Part shown: positions 53,590 through 64,000 of the stretch, piece by piece | Layout of the letters: the number at the start of each line of letters is the position of its first letter | How positions within the stretch are numbered: position 1 is the stretch's first letter | Origin: Pseudomonas fluorescens | Lineage (GTDB): Bacteria; Pseudomonadota; Gammaproteobacteria; Pseudomonadales; Pseudomonadaceae | Assembly: GCF_018614655.1 (NCBI RefSeq) | Contig: NZ_JAGGOG010000014.1 | Span: 186,001-250,000 of the forward strand | Length of the DNA stretch: 64,000 nt | Direction: 5' to 3' | Position numbers and translations under genes: made by a program | The notes under the pieces: model-generated | The model's input: only the letters and a program-made list of their open reading frames with translations | Told to the model about the DNA's origin: nothing | Database searches by the model: none

Positions 53590-54297
53590 TCAAACCTTGG
53601 CGGCCGCCGGCACGGACTTGCTGCGTGGACGCAGTTGGGCAGCGGCCATGGCCTGGTCGGTGACACCGGTCTCGGCCCGCATACCCGCAGCCAAGAATGG
53701 CACCATCAGGCGCATCACCTGCTCAATGGAGGTATTGACGCCAAAATCGGTCTCGGCGATCGCTCGCAGGGCCTTGATCCCGGACATGCTGAACGCCGCA
53801 GCGCCGAGCATGAAATGCACACGCCAGAACAATTCGATAGGGGGAATACGTGGCGCTGCTTCGTTAACCAGCAACATATAGCGGCGGAACACCTTGCCGT
53901 ACATGTCTTCCAGGTAACGCCGCAAGTGCCCCTGGCTCTGACTGAATGCCAGGCCCAACAAACGCATGAAGATTGACAGGTCGTTGCCACTGCGCGGCTG
54001 GACCACCAACGCTTGTTCGACCAGGATTTCCAGCAAGTCTTCCAGGCTCGGCTTGTTTTCAGGCTTGGCCTGGCGGCGCTCCAGTTCGCGATCGAGGCTG
54101 ATGCAGAACGGTCCCAGGAAGCGCGAGAACACCGCCTGGATCAGGGCCTTTTTCGAGCCGAAATGATAGTTCACTGCCGCCAGGTTGACCCCAGCCTTGC
54201 TGGTGATCAGCCGCAATGAAGTTTCAGCAAATCCTTTTTCCGCGAACAACTGCTCGGCAGCATCGAGAATGCGTTCAACGGTTTCCGACTGGGCCAT
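53590..54297 (-). CDS. psrA: TetR-family fatty-acid-responsive regulator PsrA
   Basis: About 235 residues. The N-terminal HTH (LRLITSKAGVNLAAVNYHFGSKKALIQAVF, about 25-54) is almost the same as I remember for P. aeruginosa PsrA, and the protein starts MAQSETVERILDAAEQLFA. PsrA represses beta-oxidation genes and itself, activates rpoS, and is released by long-chain fatty acids. ATG 54297 is chosen on similarity; six earlier codons are in frame. A perfect PsrA-type palindrome lies 29 bp upstream. The fadBA operon in this window is a likely target. Confidence 0.95.
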   Translation of the reverse strand: MAQSETVERILDAAEQLFAEKGFAETSLRLITSKAGVNLAAVNYHFGSKKALIQAVFSRFLGPFCISLDRELERRQAKPENKPSLEDLLEILVEQALVVQPRSGNDLSIFMRLLGLAFSQSQGHLRRYLEDMYGKVFRRYMLLVNEAAPRIPPIELFWRVHFMLGAAAFSMSGIKALRAIAETDFGVNTSIEQVMRLMVPFLAAGMRAETGVTDQAMAAAQLRPRSKSVPAAAKV

Positions 54298-54325
54298 GGC
54301 TACTCCGCCTGACAAACACTTGTTT

Positions 54326-54339
54326 GAAACATACGTTTC
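54326..54339. promoter_or_regulatory. PsrA operator
   Basis: GAAAC-ATAC-GTTTC is a perfect match to the reported PsrA site (G/C)AAAC-N2-4-GTTT(G/C). It lies 29 bp before the psrA start, which fits autorepression. Confidence 0.85.
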
Positions 54340-54515
54340 ACTTTGTGTATTGTCAAGCCTGCAGGTCCGTTTTCCGGCTGGGCAGTCATCTATTTCGTCG
54401 CTATTTAATCACATCCTCCAAGGTCTGTAGGCAGCGCTGTCCCGGTCATGTAGGACAGGTGACCGATGACCGTCCAGCGGAGTGAGTAAAAACGGTGATT
54501 GCCAAGCGCAGTCCA

Positions 54516-54531
54516 CTGTATATAATCCCAG
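54516..54531 (+). promoter_or_regulatory. LexA (SOS) box 1
   Basis: CTGTATATAATCCCAG fits the CTG-N10-CAG LexA consensus with the AT-rich centre. It overlaps a TATAAT -10-like hexamer, so LexA would block the promoter of lexA-sulA. Confidence 0.9.
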
Positions 54532-54534
54532 TCA

Positions 54535-54550
54535 CTGTATAAAAAGACAG
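54535..54550 (+). promoter_or_regulatory. LexA (SOS) box 2
   Basis: CTGTATAAAAAGACAG is a second CTG-N10-CAG site, 3 bp after the first and 10 bp before the lexA start. Tandem boxes imply tight, cooperative autorepression. Confidence 0.9.
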
Positions 54551-54560
54551 AGCGATCAAC

Positions 54561-55169
54561 ATGCTAAAACTGACGCCACGCCAAGCTGAGATTCTCGCTT
54601 TTATCAAGCGCTGCCTTGATGACAATGGCTACCCGCCGACCCGGGCGGAAATTGCCCTTGAGCTGGGATTCAAGTCGCCCAACGCTGCCGAGGAACACCT
54701 CAAGGCTCTCGCCCGCAAAGGCGCGATCGAGATGACCCCGGGCGCTTCACGAGGCATTCGTATTCCTGGCTTCGAGGCCAAGGCCGACGAGTCGACCCTG
54801 CCGATCATCGGCCGTGTCGCTGCCGGTGCGCCAATCCTGGCGCAGCAGCACGTCGAGGAGTCCTGCAACATCAACCCGACTTTCTTCCATCCTCGCGCCG
54901 ACTACCTGTTGCGGGTTCATGGCATGAGCATGAAGGACGTCGGCATTTTCGATGGCGACCTGCTGGCCGTCCATACCACGCGCGAAGCCCGCAACGGCCA
55001 GATCGTCGTTGCCCGTATCGGCGACGAGGTGACGGTCAAGCGTTTCAAGCGCGAAGGCAGCAAGGTCTGGCTCCTGGCCGAAAACCCCGAGTTCGCACCC
55101 ATTGAAGTCAACCTGAAGGATCAGGATCTGGTGATTGAAGGTTTGAGCGTCGGCGTTATTCGCCGCTAA
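54561..55169 (+). CDS. lexA: SOS repressor LexA
   Basis: 202 residues. The N-terminal winged helix ([29 protein letters not shown]) binds SOS boxes. The self-cleavage site is Ala88-Gly89 in RVAAGAP. The Ser-Lys dyad is Ser123 (HGMSMKD) and Lys160 (VTVKRFK). RecA filaments trigger self-cleavage after DNA damage. ATG 54561 sits just after two tandem LexA boxes. sulA follows after 10 bp in the same operon. Confidence 0.98.
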   Translation: MLKLTPRQAEILAFIKRCLDDNGYPPTRAEIALELGFKSPNAAEEHLKALARKGAIEMTPGASRGIRIPGFEAKADESTLPIIGRVAAGAPILAQQHVEESCNINPTFFHPRADYLLRVHGMSMKDVGIFDGDLLAVHTTREARNGQIVVARIGDEVTVKRFKREGSKVWLLAENPEFAPIEVNLKDQDLVIEGLSVGVIRR

Positions 55170-55179
55170 CGGAGGCATC

Positions 55180-55656
55180 ATGCAGTTTCCACACACACCA
55201 CAACACACTCAGCTTCCGCTGTTTGAAGCCTTCATGATGGCGCAACCCCTTGCGCCGATCCTCAAGGAGTCGGTCGAGGCGCCCTGGAGCGCCGAACCCG
55301 AGACGTTCAGTGAACTGTCGTTGCGCGGTGCCGCCGGGAACTGCCTGAACCTGCTGGCACCCATTCTTCGCGAACTGAGCGAAGAACAGGATGCACGCTG
55401 GCTGACACTGATCGCCCCGCCTTCCAGCCTGACCCAGACCTGGTTACGGGATGCGGGCCTGAATCGCGAGCGTATTCTGTTGCTGCAACCCCGCGGCACA
55501 CAGAGCGCTCAACAATTGACCTGCGAAGCCTTGCGCCTGGGCCGTAGCCATACAGTAGTCAGCTGGCTGAACCCGCTGAGTACAACGGCCAGGCAGCAGT
55601 TGATCAGCGCGGCACGGGATGGCGACGCACAGAGCCTGAACATTCGATTGGGATAA
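55180..55656 (+). CDS. sulA: SOS cell-division inhibitor SulA
   Basis: 158-residue cytoplasmic protein that blocks FtsZ polymerisation during the SOS response. The C-terminal two thirds have the RecA-like SulA fold, with WLTLIAPP, WLRDAGLNRERILLLQPR and VVSWLNPLS. The N-terminal 45 residues are variable, as in other SulA proteins. ATG 55180 follows GGAGG at four bases. It is cotranscribed with lexA, the usual arrangement in Pseudomonas. Confidence 0.93.
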   Translation: MQFPHTPQHTQLPLFEAFMMAQPLAPILKESVEAPWSAEPETFSELSLRGAAGNCLNLLAPILRELSEEQDARWLTLIAPPSSLTQTWLRDAGLNRERILLLQPRGTQSAQQLTCEALRLGRSHTVVSWLNPLSTTARQQLISAARDGDAQSLNIRLG

Positions 55657-55815
55657 TCCCTGGACCAACGCTGAAAAGCGTTACCGGGATGTACTGAAAA
55701 TCGTCCGCTTTGCAGTTATCTGACTTACCGTCAGAGCCTGCGATAGACGCGAGGCTTCTCTAGGATTGAGAAGCCGATCTGTAACTTCAAACTCGCAAAA
55801 AACCGACAAACGGAC

Positions 55816-56049
55816 TCAGTGAAGAATCCGTGGGCCGTCGTCTTTCTCCGGCTCACCTTCAGCCAGGCGCCCCGCCATCTGCACGCCGACGCTCAACATG
55901 GCTTTTGCCACTTCTACATGCTGGCCTTGCAGGAACGCTTTGGCGTCCTCGGAAAAGTCCAGAATCACCAGAGAACCCTCGTCCTCAGCCCTGCGCAGCT
56001 CAATTCGGCCGTCGGGCAGTTCAACAATTTCCAGAAAGGACGTTGGCAT
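55816..56049 (-). CDS. Small conserved protein of unknown function
   Basis: 77 residues from ATG 56049 (MPTSFLEIVELPDG), eleven bases after GGAG; an in-frame start at 56091 adds 14 residues. The sequence is acidic and compact, with EIVELPDGRIELRRAEDEG then VILDFSEDAKAFLQG. There is no signal peptide or membrane segment. The same small gene lies between sulA and topA in P. aeruginosa, as I recall, so it is real, but I know no function. Confidence 0.75.
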   Translation of the reverse strand: MPTSFLEIVELPDGRIELRRAEDEGSLVILDFSEDAKAFLQGQHVEVAKAMLSVGVQMAGRLAEGEPEKDDGPRILH

Positions 56050-56156
56050 AAAAGTCTGTTCTCCACGAAAGGCCGAGATTATATCAGTCATCCGCTTGGC
56101 CTCGCTCGGGATCTGGGCCGCTTTCTTTACGATTTGATGAATGGTGCAACCAGATT

Positions 56157-56187
56157 GATCGTTCCCATGCTCTGTACGGGAACGATC
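56157..56187. repeat. Palindromic GATCGTTCCC repeat
   Basis: Arms 56157-56166 and 56178-56187 (GATCGTTCCC/GGGAACGATC) are perfect, with an 11-base loop. It resembles the GTTCCCACGCTCTGCGTGGGAAC palindromes scattered through Pseudomonas genomes. It lies between two minus-strand genes. Confidence 0.7.
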
Positions 56188-56200
56188 ATTACTTCACTTA

Positions 56201-56722
56201 TCAGCACTCGTTCAAGCCATCCCGAAACCGAATCGCCAGCTTCTTGAGCTCCTGCCGCCAACTCTCCAGCTCTTCCCGACTCAAAGGCTCCGGCCCCTCT
56301 TCTTCCAGGCTCACCGCCACGATCAGCGGCTGGGTCACGTCGCCCTTGGGCTTATGTGGCACTCGTGGCGGCTGGAACATCGCCGAATGAGCTACCAGCA
56401 AGCGCGCCAACCAGCTGTCCGGGCTCTGCGCCATTTCCACCAGTTCGGCCAATTCCGGAATAGCGATGGACTCCGACACTTCGCGAGTCAGGATCATTTC
56501 CGCCCGGGGCGCGCCGGCTTGGGGTAGCCGATAAAACCCGGCAATTTCATGGCATAGACCAAGCAACGCCCCATAAAGGTGGAACAACGCCGACTCACGT
56601 CCAGCCTGCACCAGCGCGATAGCGTTCATCTCCTTTCCCTCCTCGGCGCGACCGAGGGCTTCCAGGGACAACCCCGCGAAATAAATTTTCTGATTGGTAC
56701 GGGTATAGAGTTCGTTGGCCAT
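56201..56722 (-). CDS. DUF6586-like conserved protein
   Basis: 173 residues from ATG 56722 (MANELYTRTNQKIYFAGLSLE), nine bases after GGAG; the frame extends to 56773. It is mostly helical, with a middle ARESALFHLYGALLGLCHEIAGFYRLP segment and a C-terminal ELESWRQELKKLAIRFRDGLNEC. There is no signal peptide. I take it for the DUF6586 family found beside topA in Pseudomonas. Its function is unknown. It follows the topA terminator on the same strand. Confidence 0.75.
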   Translation of the reverse strand: MANELYTRTNQKIYFAGLSLEALGRAEEGKEMNAIALVQAGRESALFHLYGALLGLCHEIAGFYRLPQAGAPRAEMILTREVSESIAIPELAELVEMAQSPDSWLARLLVAHSAMFQPPRVPHKPKGDVTQPLIVAVSLEEEGPEPLSREELESWRQELKKLAIRFRDGLNEC

Positions 56723-56804
56723 GACGGCAGTCTCCACAACGAATAAGGCGTGATGCTGGTTCAGCAGTGTCATGGATCAACCAAGCCTACTGCAAGCGCA
56801 AAAA

Positions 56805-56830
56805 AAGGCCGCCTGTAACGGCGGCCTTTA
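56805..56830 (-). terminator. topA terminator
   Basis: Minus-strand stem AAAGGCCGCC/GGCGGCCTTT with a six-base loop and a run of T (A at 56801-56807). It lies 20 bp after the topA stop. Confidence 0.9.
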
Positions 56831-56849
56831 TCGCTAAGCGGTTGGGGGA

Positions 56850-59471
56850 TCAAGCGCCTTGGCGCTTGTCCTCGACCTTCCACTTGCCACCGTCATAGAA
56901 CGCCTTCCAGCCGGTAGGCTTGCCCTCGACCTCAGTCTGCACGTACTGCTCCTTGGTCTTGCGGCTGTAGCGGATTACCGCCGGACGACCATCCGGGTCC
57001 TTCTTCGGCGCTTCGCAGAGGAAGTGGTACTTCGGATCAATCTCGTCCTTGTGGGGCACGATCTCGATCACCAGTGGCGCACGGGTCTCACGGTTTTTCG
57101 GGAACTGGCTGGCGGCCAAGAACAGGCCCGAAGCGCCGTCACGCAGAATGTAAGTGTCGTTGACCTTCTCACACTTGAGCTCAGGCATCTTCACCGGGTC
57201 CATTTTCGGCGGCGCCGCGTCACCGCTTTTCAGCAGTTTGCGGGTGTTCTTGCAGGTAGGGTTGGTGCACCCGAAGAACTTGCCGAAGCGGCCGGTCTTG
57301 AGCTGCATCTCGCTGCCACACTTGTCGCATTCCAGGCTCGGACCTTCGTAGCCCTTGATACGGTAAGTGCCCTCCTCGATCTCATAGCCGTTGCAATCCG
57401 GGTTGTTACCGCAGATGTGCAGCTTGTGCTTCTCGTCCAGCAGGTAGGCGTCCATCGCCGTGCTGCAGATTGGGCAGCGATGCTTGCCACGCAGTACCAG
57501 CGACTCGGACTCGCCCTCGTCATCGGCAGCGATTTCATCGCCCGGCACCAGGTTGACGGTCGCCTTGCAGCGCTCTTTCGGCGGCAGGCTATAGCCCGAG
57601 CAACCGAGGAACACACCGGTGGAAGCAGTACGAATCTGCATCGGGCGCCCGCAGGTGAGGCACGGAATATCCGTCATCACCGGCTGGTTGGCGCGCATGC
57701 CACTCTCCGGGCTTTCGGCTACTTCGAGCTTCTTCTTGAAGTCGCCATAGAACTCGTCGAGTACATTTTTCCAGTCGCGTTCGCCTTGGGCCACGTCATC
57801 GAGGTGCTCTTCCATGCCGGCGGTGAAGCCGTAGTCCATCAGGTTGGAGAAGCTCTCCGACAGACGCTCAGTGACGATATCGCCCATCTTTTCCGAGTAG
57901 AAACGACGATTATGCAGTGCAACGTAACCACGGTCCTGGATGGTGGAAATAATCGCCGCGTAGGTCGAAGGACGACCGATGCCGCGTTTCTCCATCTCCT
58001 TGACCAGGCTGGCTTCCGAATAACGGGCCGGCGGCTTGGTGAAGTGCTGGCTCGGATCAAGCTTGATCAGCTTCATCGCGTCGCCCTGGGCCATGTCCGG
58101 CAGTACATCGTCGTCGCCCGGCTTGGCAATTTGCGGCATGACGCGGGTGTAGCCGTCGAACTTGAGGATACGGCCCTTGGCCCGCAGTTCGAAGTCCCCG
58201 GCACCGACACTGACGGTGGTCGACAGGTATTGCGCCGGCAGCATCTGGCAGGCGAGGAACTGACGCCAGATCAGCTCGTAGAGGCGCTCAGCGTCACGCT
58301 CCATGCCGGTCAGCTTGCTTGGCTCGGTGTTGGCATCAGAAGGACGAATCGCTTCGTGAGCCTCTTGTGCGCCTTCCTTGCTGCTGTAGACGTTAGGTTT
58401 TTCCGGCAGGTACTTCTTGCCGAACTCACCTTCAATATAGGTACGCGCCATCGCGACCGCATCCAACGACAGGTTGGTGGAGTCGGTACGCATATACGTG
58501 ATGTAGCCCGCTTCATACAGACGCTGGGCCATCATCATGGTCTTCTTCACCCCGAAGCCCAGGCGGTTACTCGCGGCCTGTTGCAGGGTGGAGGTGATGA
58601 ACGGTGCCGATGGCTTGCTGCTGGTAGGCTTGTCTTCACGCTTGACGATGCTGTAGCTGGAAGACTTGAGCTTCTCCAGCGCGGCCATGGCCTGGGCTTC
58701 GTTGAGTGGCTTGAACGCCTCGCCTTTCTCGCGGGCCACTTCAAAGCGCACGTTCGCGCCTTTGGCAGTGCCGAGGTCGGCATGGACTTCCCAGTACTCT
58801 TCGGGGTTGAACGCACGAATCTCGCGCTCACGCTCCACCACCAGCTTCACGGCAACCGATTGCACACGACCGGCAGACAGGCCACGGGCGATCTTCGCCC
58901 ATAGCAACGGCGAGACCATGTAGCCCACGACGCGGTCGAGGAAACGACGGGCCTGCTGGGCATTGACGCGGTCGATGTCCAGTTCGCCCGGCTTGGAGAA
59001 GGCTTCCTGGATCGCCTTCTTGGTAATTTCGTTGAACACCACGCGCTTATAGCGGCTGTCGTCACCACCGATGGCTTCCCGCAGGTGCCAGGCAATGGCT
59101 TCCCCTTCGCGGTCCAAGTCGGTTGCGAGATAGATGGTGTCAGCATCTTTGGCGAGCCGGCGCAGCTCTTCGATGACCTTTTCCTTGCCTGGGAGGATCT
59201 CGTACTTGGCTTTCCAGCCATGATCGGGATCGACACCCATGCGCGAGACCAGCTGCTTGCGCGCTTTCTCTTTAGGCGTGAGCACCGGACCTTCGCCCGC
59301 AGCCGCCTTGCCGCGCTTGGCGGCAGGCTCCTTGCTGGCGCTAGCCGAACCGCTGGTGGGCAGGTCTCGGATATGGCCGATACTCGACTTCACCACGTAC
59401 TCGTTACCCAAGTACTTGTTGATGGTCTTGGCCTTAGCCGGGGATTCCACAATGACCAGCGATTTGCCCAT
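56850..59471 (-). CDS. topA: DNA topoisomerase I TopA
   Basis: 873-residue type IA topoisomerase that relaxes negative supercoils. The N-terminal TOPRIM domain has [13 protein letters not shown] and TDLDREGE (DxDxE at 118-122). The active tyrosine is Tyr326 in [27 protein letters not shown] is in the core. Three four-cysteine zinc modules follow (starting CLTCGRP, CPICST and CDKCGS) and then a long basic tail. A polar insert with [15 protein letters not shown] near residue 50 is typical of Pseudomonas. ATG 59471 is the family start; 26 upstream codons are open but unlike the family. Confidence 0.97.
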   Translation of the reverse strand: MGKSLVIVESPAKAKTINKYLGNEYVVKSSIGHIRDLPTSGSASASKEPAAKRGKAAAGEGPVLTPKEKARKQLVSRMGVDPDHGWKAKYEILPGKEKVIEELRRLAKDADTIYLATDLDREGEAIAWHLREAIGGDDSRYKRVVFNEITKKAIQEAFSKPGELDIDRVNAQQARRFLDRVVGYMVSPLLWAKIARGLSAGRVQSVAVKLVVEREREIRAFNPEEYWEVHADLGTAKGANVRFEVAREKGEAFKPLNEAQAMAALEKLKSSSYSIVKREDKPTSSKPSAPFITSTLQQAASNRLGFGVKKTMMMAQRLYEAGYITYMRTDSTNLSLDAVAMARTYIEGEFGKKYLPEKPNVYSSKEGAQEAHEAIRPSDANTEPSKLTGMERDAERLYELIWRQFLACQMLPAQYLSTTVSVGAGDFELRAKGRILKFDGYTRVMPQIAKPGDDDVLPDMAQGDAMKLIKLDPSQHFTKPPARYSEASLVKEMEKRGIGRPSTYAAIISTIQDRGYVALHNRRFYSEKMGDIVTERLSESFSNLMDYGFTAGMEEHLDDVAQGERDWKNVLDEFYGDFKKKLEVAESPESGMRANQPVMTDIPCLTCGRPMQIRTASTGVFLGCSGYSLPPKERCKATVNLVPGDEIAADDEGESESLVLRGKHRCPICSTAMDAYLLDEKHKLHICGNNPDCNGYEIEEGTYRIKGYEGPSLECDKCGSEMQLKTGRFGKFFGCTNPTCKNTRKLLKSGDAAPPKMDPVKMPELKCEKVNDTYILRDGASGLFLAASQFPKNRETRAPLVIEIVPHKDEIDPKYHFLCEAPKKDPDGRPAVIRYSRKTKEQYVQTEVEGKPTGWKAFYDGGKWKVEDKRQGA

Positions 59472-59585
59472 GGATCGGAAAATTCCTGAATTCGAGAAGT
59501 GAAAGGCGGTTGGCGCCTGACGCGGCAACGCTATATATAGTGGCAACAAGGTGAGGTCAAGCGCAGCATTCTGCGCAGACTGCCT

Positions 59586-59822
59586 TTATTGCGCTGAAAA
59601 AAGGCTGGGTTCGACCTGGATCAAAGCAAAGCGCGGGACCTGTTCGCCGTCAACCTCGACAGTCTCCAGGAACATGCTCAAGGGACGCACCCAAAAGCCG
59701 TAATCGCCATACAGTGCTTGGTAGAACACCACTTCTTCTTCGGTTTCAGAGTGCCGCGCCACATTAAAAACGCGGTACTGCGGACCTTTATAATGTTGGT
59801 AGAGCCCTGGTTCGACTTTCAT
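59586..59822 (-). CDS. DUF1653-family small protein
   Basis: 78 residues with the DUF1653 pattern: PGLYQHYKGPQYRVFNVARHSETEEEVVFYQALYGD followed by FWVRPLSMFLETV. It is a small all-beta fold found widely in bacteria, often near housekeeping genes, with no proven function. ATG 59822 lies after a long A/T-rich stretch. It is transcribed in the same direction as topA, ending 114 bp before it. Confidence 0.88.
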   Translation of the reverse strand: MKVEPGLYQHYKGPQYRVFNVARHSETEEEVVFYQALYGDYGFWVRPLSMFLETVEVDGEQVPRFALIQVEPSLFSAQ

Positions 59823-59875
59823 GCTCTGGCCCTCTCACAAAAATTGTTAAAAAAAAATTACAAATTCTTCCAAAA

Positions 59876-59902
59876 AACAAAAACCGGGGCACTGGGCCCC
59901 GG
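59876..59902 (-). terminator. fadBA terminator
   Basis: Minus-strand stem CCGGGGC/GCCCCGG (59884-59890 with 59896-59902) followed by a T-rich tract (A-rich 59872-59883). It lies 18 bp after the fadA stop. Confidence 0.88.
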
Positions 59903-59920
59903 CTTCCGTCAACCGAACGC

Positions 59921-63273
<3,353 letters not shown>

Positions 63274-63791
63274 CAACTGATCTCCACGATATGGAAGCTG
63301 AACAGTACACGTTGGACGCTGGCCGCAGGTTCAGCAGGGACGTTACCGTCGATGCTACGCCAATCCGCCAGGCACACCCGTCAACGCGATAGTCGGGATT
63401 CTGTAAGAGCGGTCTGAAATACAAACGCTCAATTCATACGCCCGTTTGATTTGGGTACGCCACCTTCATCCAAATTCGGGCAATTGTCAATCGCTCGAAA
63501 GAGCAGGCAAAACGCGACTTTTCAGTCATTTCAGAACCCACGCTATCCATCAGCGCTTCGCCAATGTTTAAGCATTCACCCAATCAATAGTAGGAAAATT
63601 CGCGCTAAAACCTGTACAGGCCAGAATATCCGGCTAGGCTAGGGCAACCTTGGTAAGGGAGTATGAACGCGCAGGTGAACACCTCGCGTGATTGAGCGAC
63701 CTGGCTAGTGACGAATTACCGGCCTGCCTGGCCAACTCCAGCCCGATGTTGATATCGGGCTTTTTATTGCCTGGCTTTCTGTGGGCACGAA
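63274..63791. other. fadB upstream region with possible small RNA
   Basis: A 518-bp gap between fadB and the next minus-strand gene. It should contain the fadBA promoter. The inverted repeat CAAACG/CGTTTG (63422-63427 and 63443-63448, 15 bp apart) contains PsrA-like half-sites. Between about 63620 and 63740 the plus strand has no good reading frame, yet a plus-strand terminator follows at 63740, so a small RNA could be encoded there. Confidence 0.35.
63740..63766 (+). terminator. Rho-independent terminator with no assigned gene upstream
   Basis: Stem AGCCCGAT/ATCGGGCT followed by five T on the plus strand. No plus-strand gene ends here. On the minus strand no T run follows the stem and it lies upstream of fadB, so the plus-strand reading is favoured. 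Confidence 0.7.
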
Positions 63792-64000
63792 TCAGGCCAG
63801 AGCCTTGAGCAAGGACGCGATGTCCTGCAAAACACTCGCCTCGCCCTTCTCGCCCCAATACAAGGCGATCATTTGCTTGTCTGCTTCGACCTTGTAGACG
63901 TTGGCCGGCAGCGTCGCAAAATATGGCAACAACTTTTCATCAACGCAGACTTCCTGCCACTGATTGACCCATATTCCCGGCTCCAACTGCCAATAACTCC
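63792..64000 (-). CDS. Partial protein cut by the right window edge
   Basis: The C-terminal 68 residues or so of a gene whose start lies beyond the window: the frame stays open through SYWQLEPG to the edge. The visible part reads WVNQWQEVCVDEKLLPYFATLP and ends KGEASVLQDIASLLKALA. I do not recognise a family. The TTG at 63986 is an internal codon, not a likely start. It is transcribed toward fadB. Confidence 0.6.
   Translation of the reverse strand, partial: SYWQLEPGIWVNQWQEVCVDEKLLPYFATLPANVYKVEADKQMIALYWGEKGEASVLQDIASLLKALA

Noticed and set aside
56859..58904. 681-codon plus-strand reading frame
   Set aside because: Antisense to topA, whose zinc fingers and active site are unambiguous.

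Overview
The window is a stretch of Pseudomonas chromosome, most likely from the P. fluorescens group. Coding density is high, GC is about 60%, and the intergenic repeats are of the P. fluorescens REP/REPIN type (the '...GCGAGCAAGC...' palindrome). The gene order matches what I remember of two P. aeruginosa neighbourhoods: tal-rssC-rssB-pilZ-mlaA-HAD-queF-cupredoxin-copRS, and lolCDE-pilZ-gdpD-sthA-apbE-gap-mfd-csiV-nagZ-psrA-lexA-sulA-topA-fadAB. There are no rRNA or tRNA genes, insertion sequences or CRISPR arrays.

Layout. 1-3.3 kb: an MFS transporter behind a MerR-type promoter, then dusA and uppP. 3.3-26.7 kb: an accessory exopolysaccharide (EPS) locus set between uppP and tal. It opens with two orphan winged-helix regulators around an unknown ORF, in more AT-rich DNA than the rest. 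A JUMPStart/ops-like leader and the priming glucosyl-phosphate transferase follow. On the opposite strand is a yjbE-wza-yjbF-yjbG-yjbH (gfc-type) secretion module, then galE, with galU and an orphan phosphomannomutase C-terminal domain on the plus strand. A second minus-strand operon runs phosphatase - Wzc kinase - GT4 - pyruvyltransferase - Wzx - Wzy-like - AT3 acyltransferase - SGNH hydrolase. A secreted clan GH-A glycosidase closes the locus.

26.9-36 kb: transaldolase, the RssB/RssC partner switch, a PilZ protein, MlaA, a HAD pseudoenzyme, QueF, and a copper cupredoxin/CopRS pair sharing one cop/cus box. 36-43.5 kb: the Lol lipoprotein exporter, a second PilZ protein, a phosphodiesterase, transhydrogenase and ApbE. 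43.7-64 kb: Gap, Mfd, CsiV-like protein, SNF2 helicase, NagZ, PsrA with its operator, LexA with two SOS boxes, SulA, TopA, small conserved proteins, and the FadBA beta-oxidation complex. A truncated gene lies at the right edge.

How the EPS genes fit together. GalU and GalE supply UDP-Glc and UDP-Gal. The primer enzyme and the single GT4 would build a Glc-Gal disaccharide on undecaprenyl phosphate. The pyruvyltransferase and AT3 enzyme would decorate it. Wzx and Wzy flip and polymerise it, and Wzc, the phosphatase, Wza and the Yjb proteins control and secrete it. This is the gene set expected for a pyruvylated, acylated galactoglucan such as marginalan, reported from P. marginalis and P. fluorescens. 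That link is my inference from gene content and is the most interesting prediction in the window.
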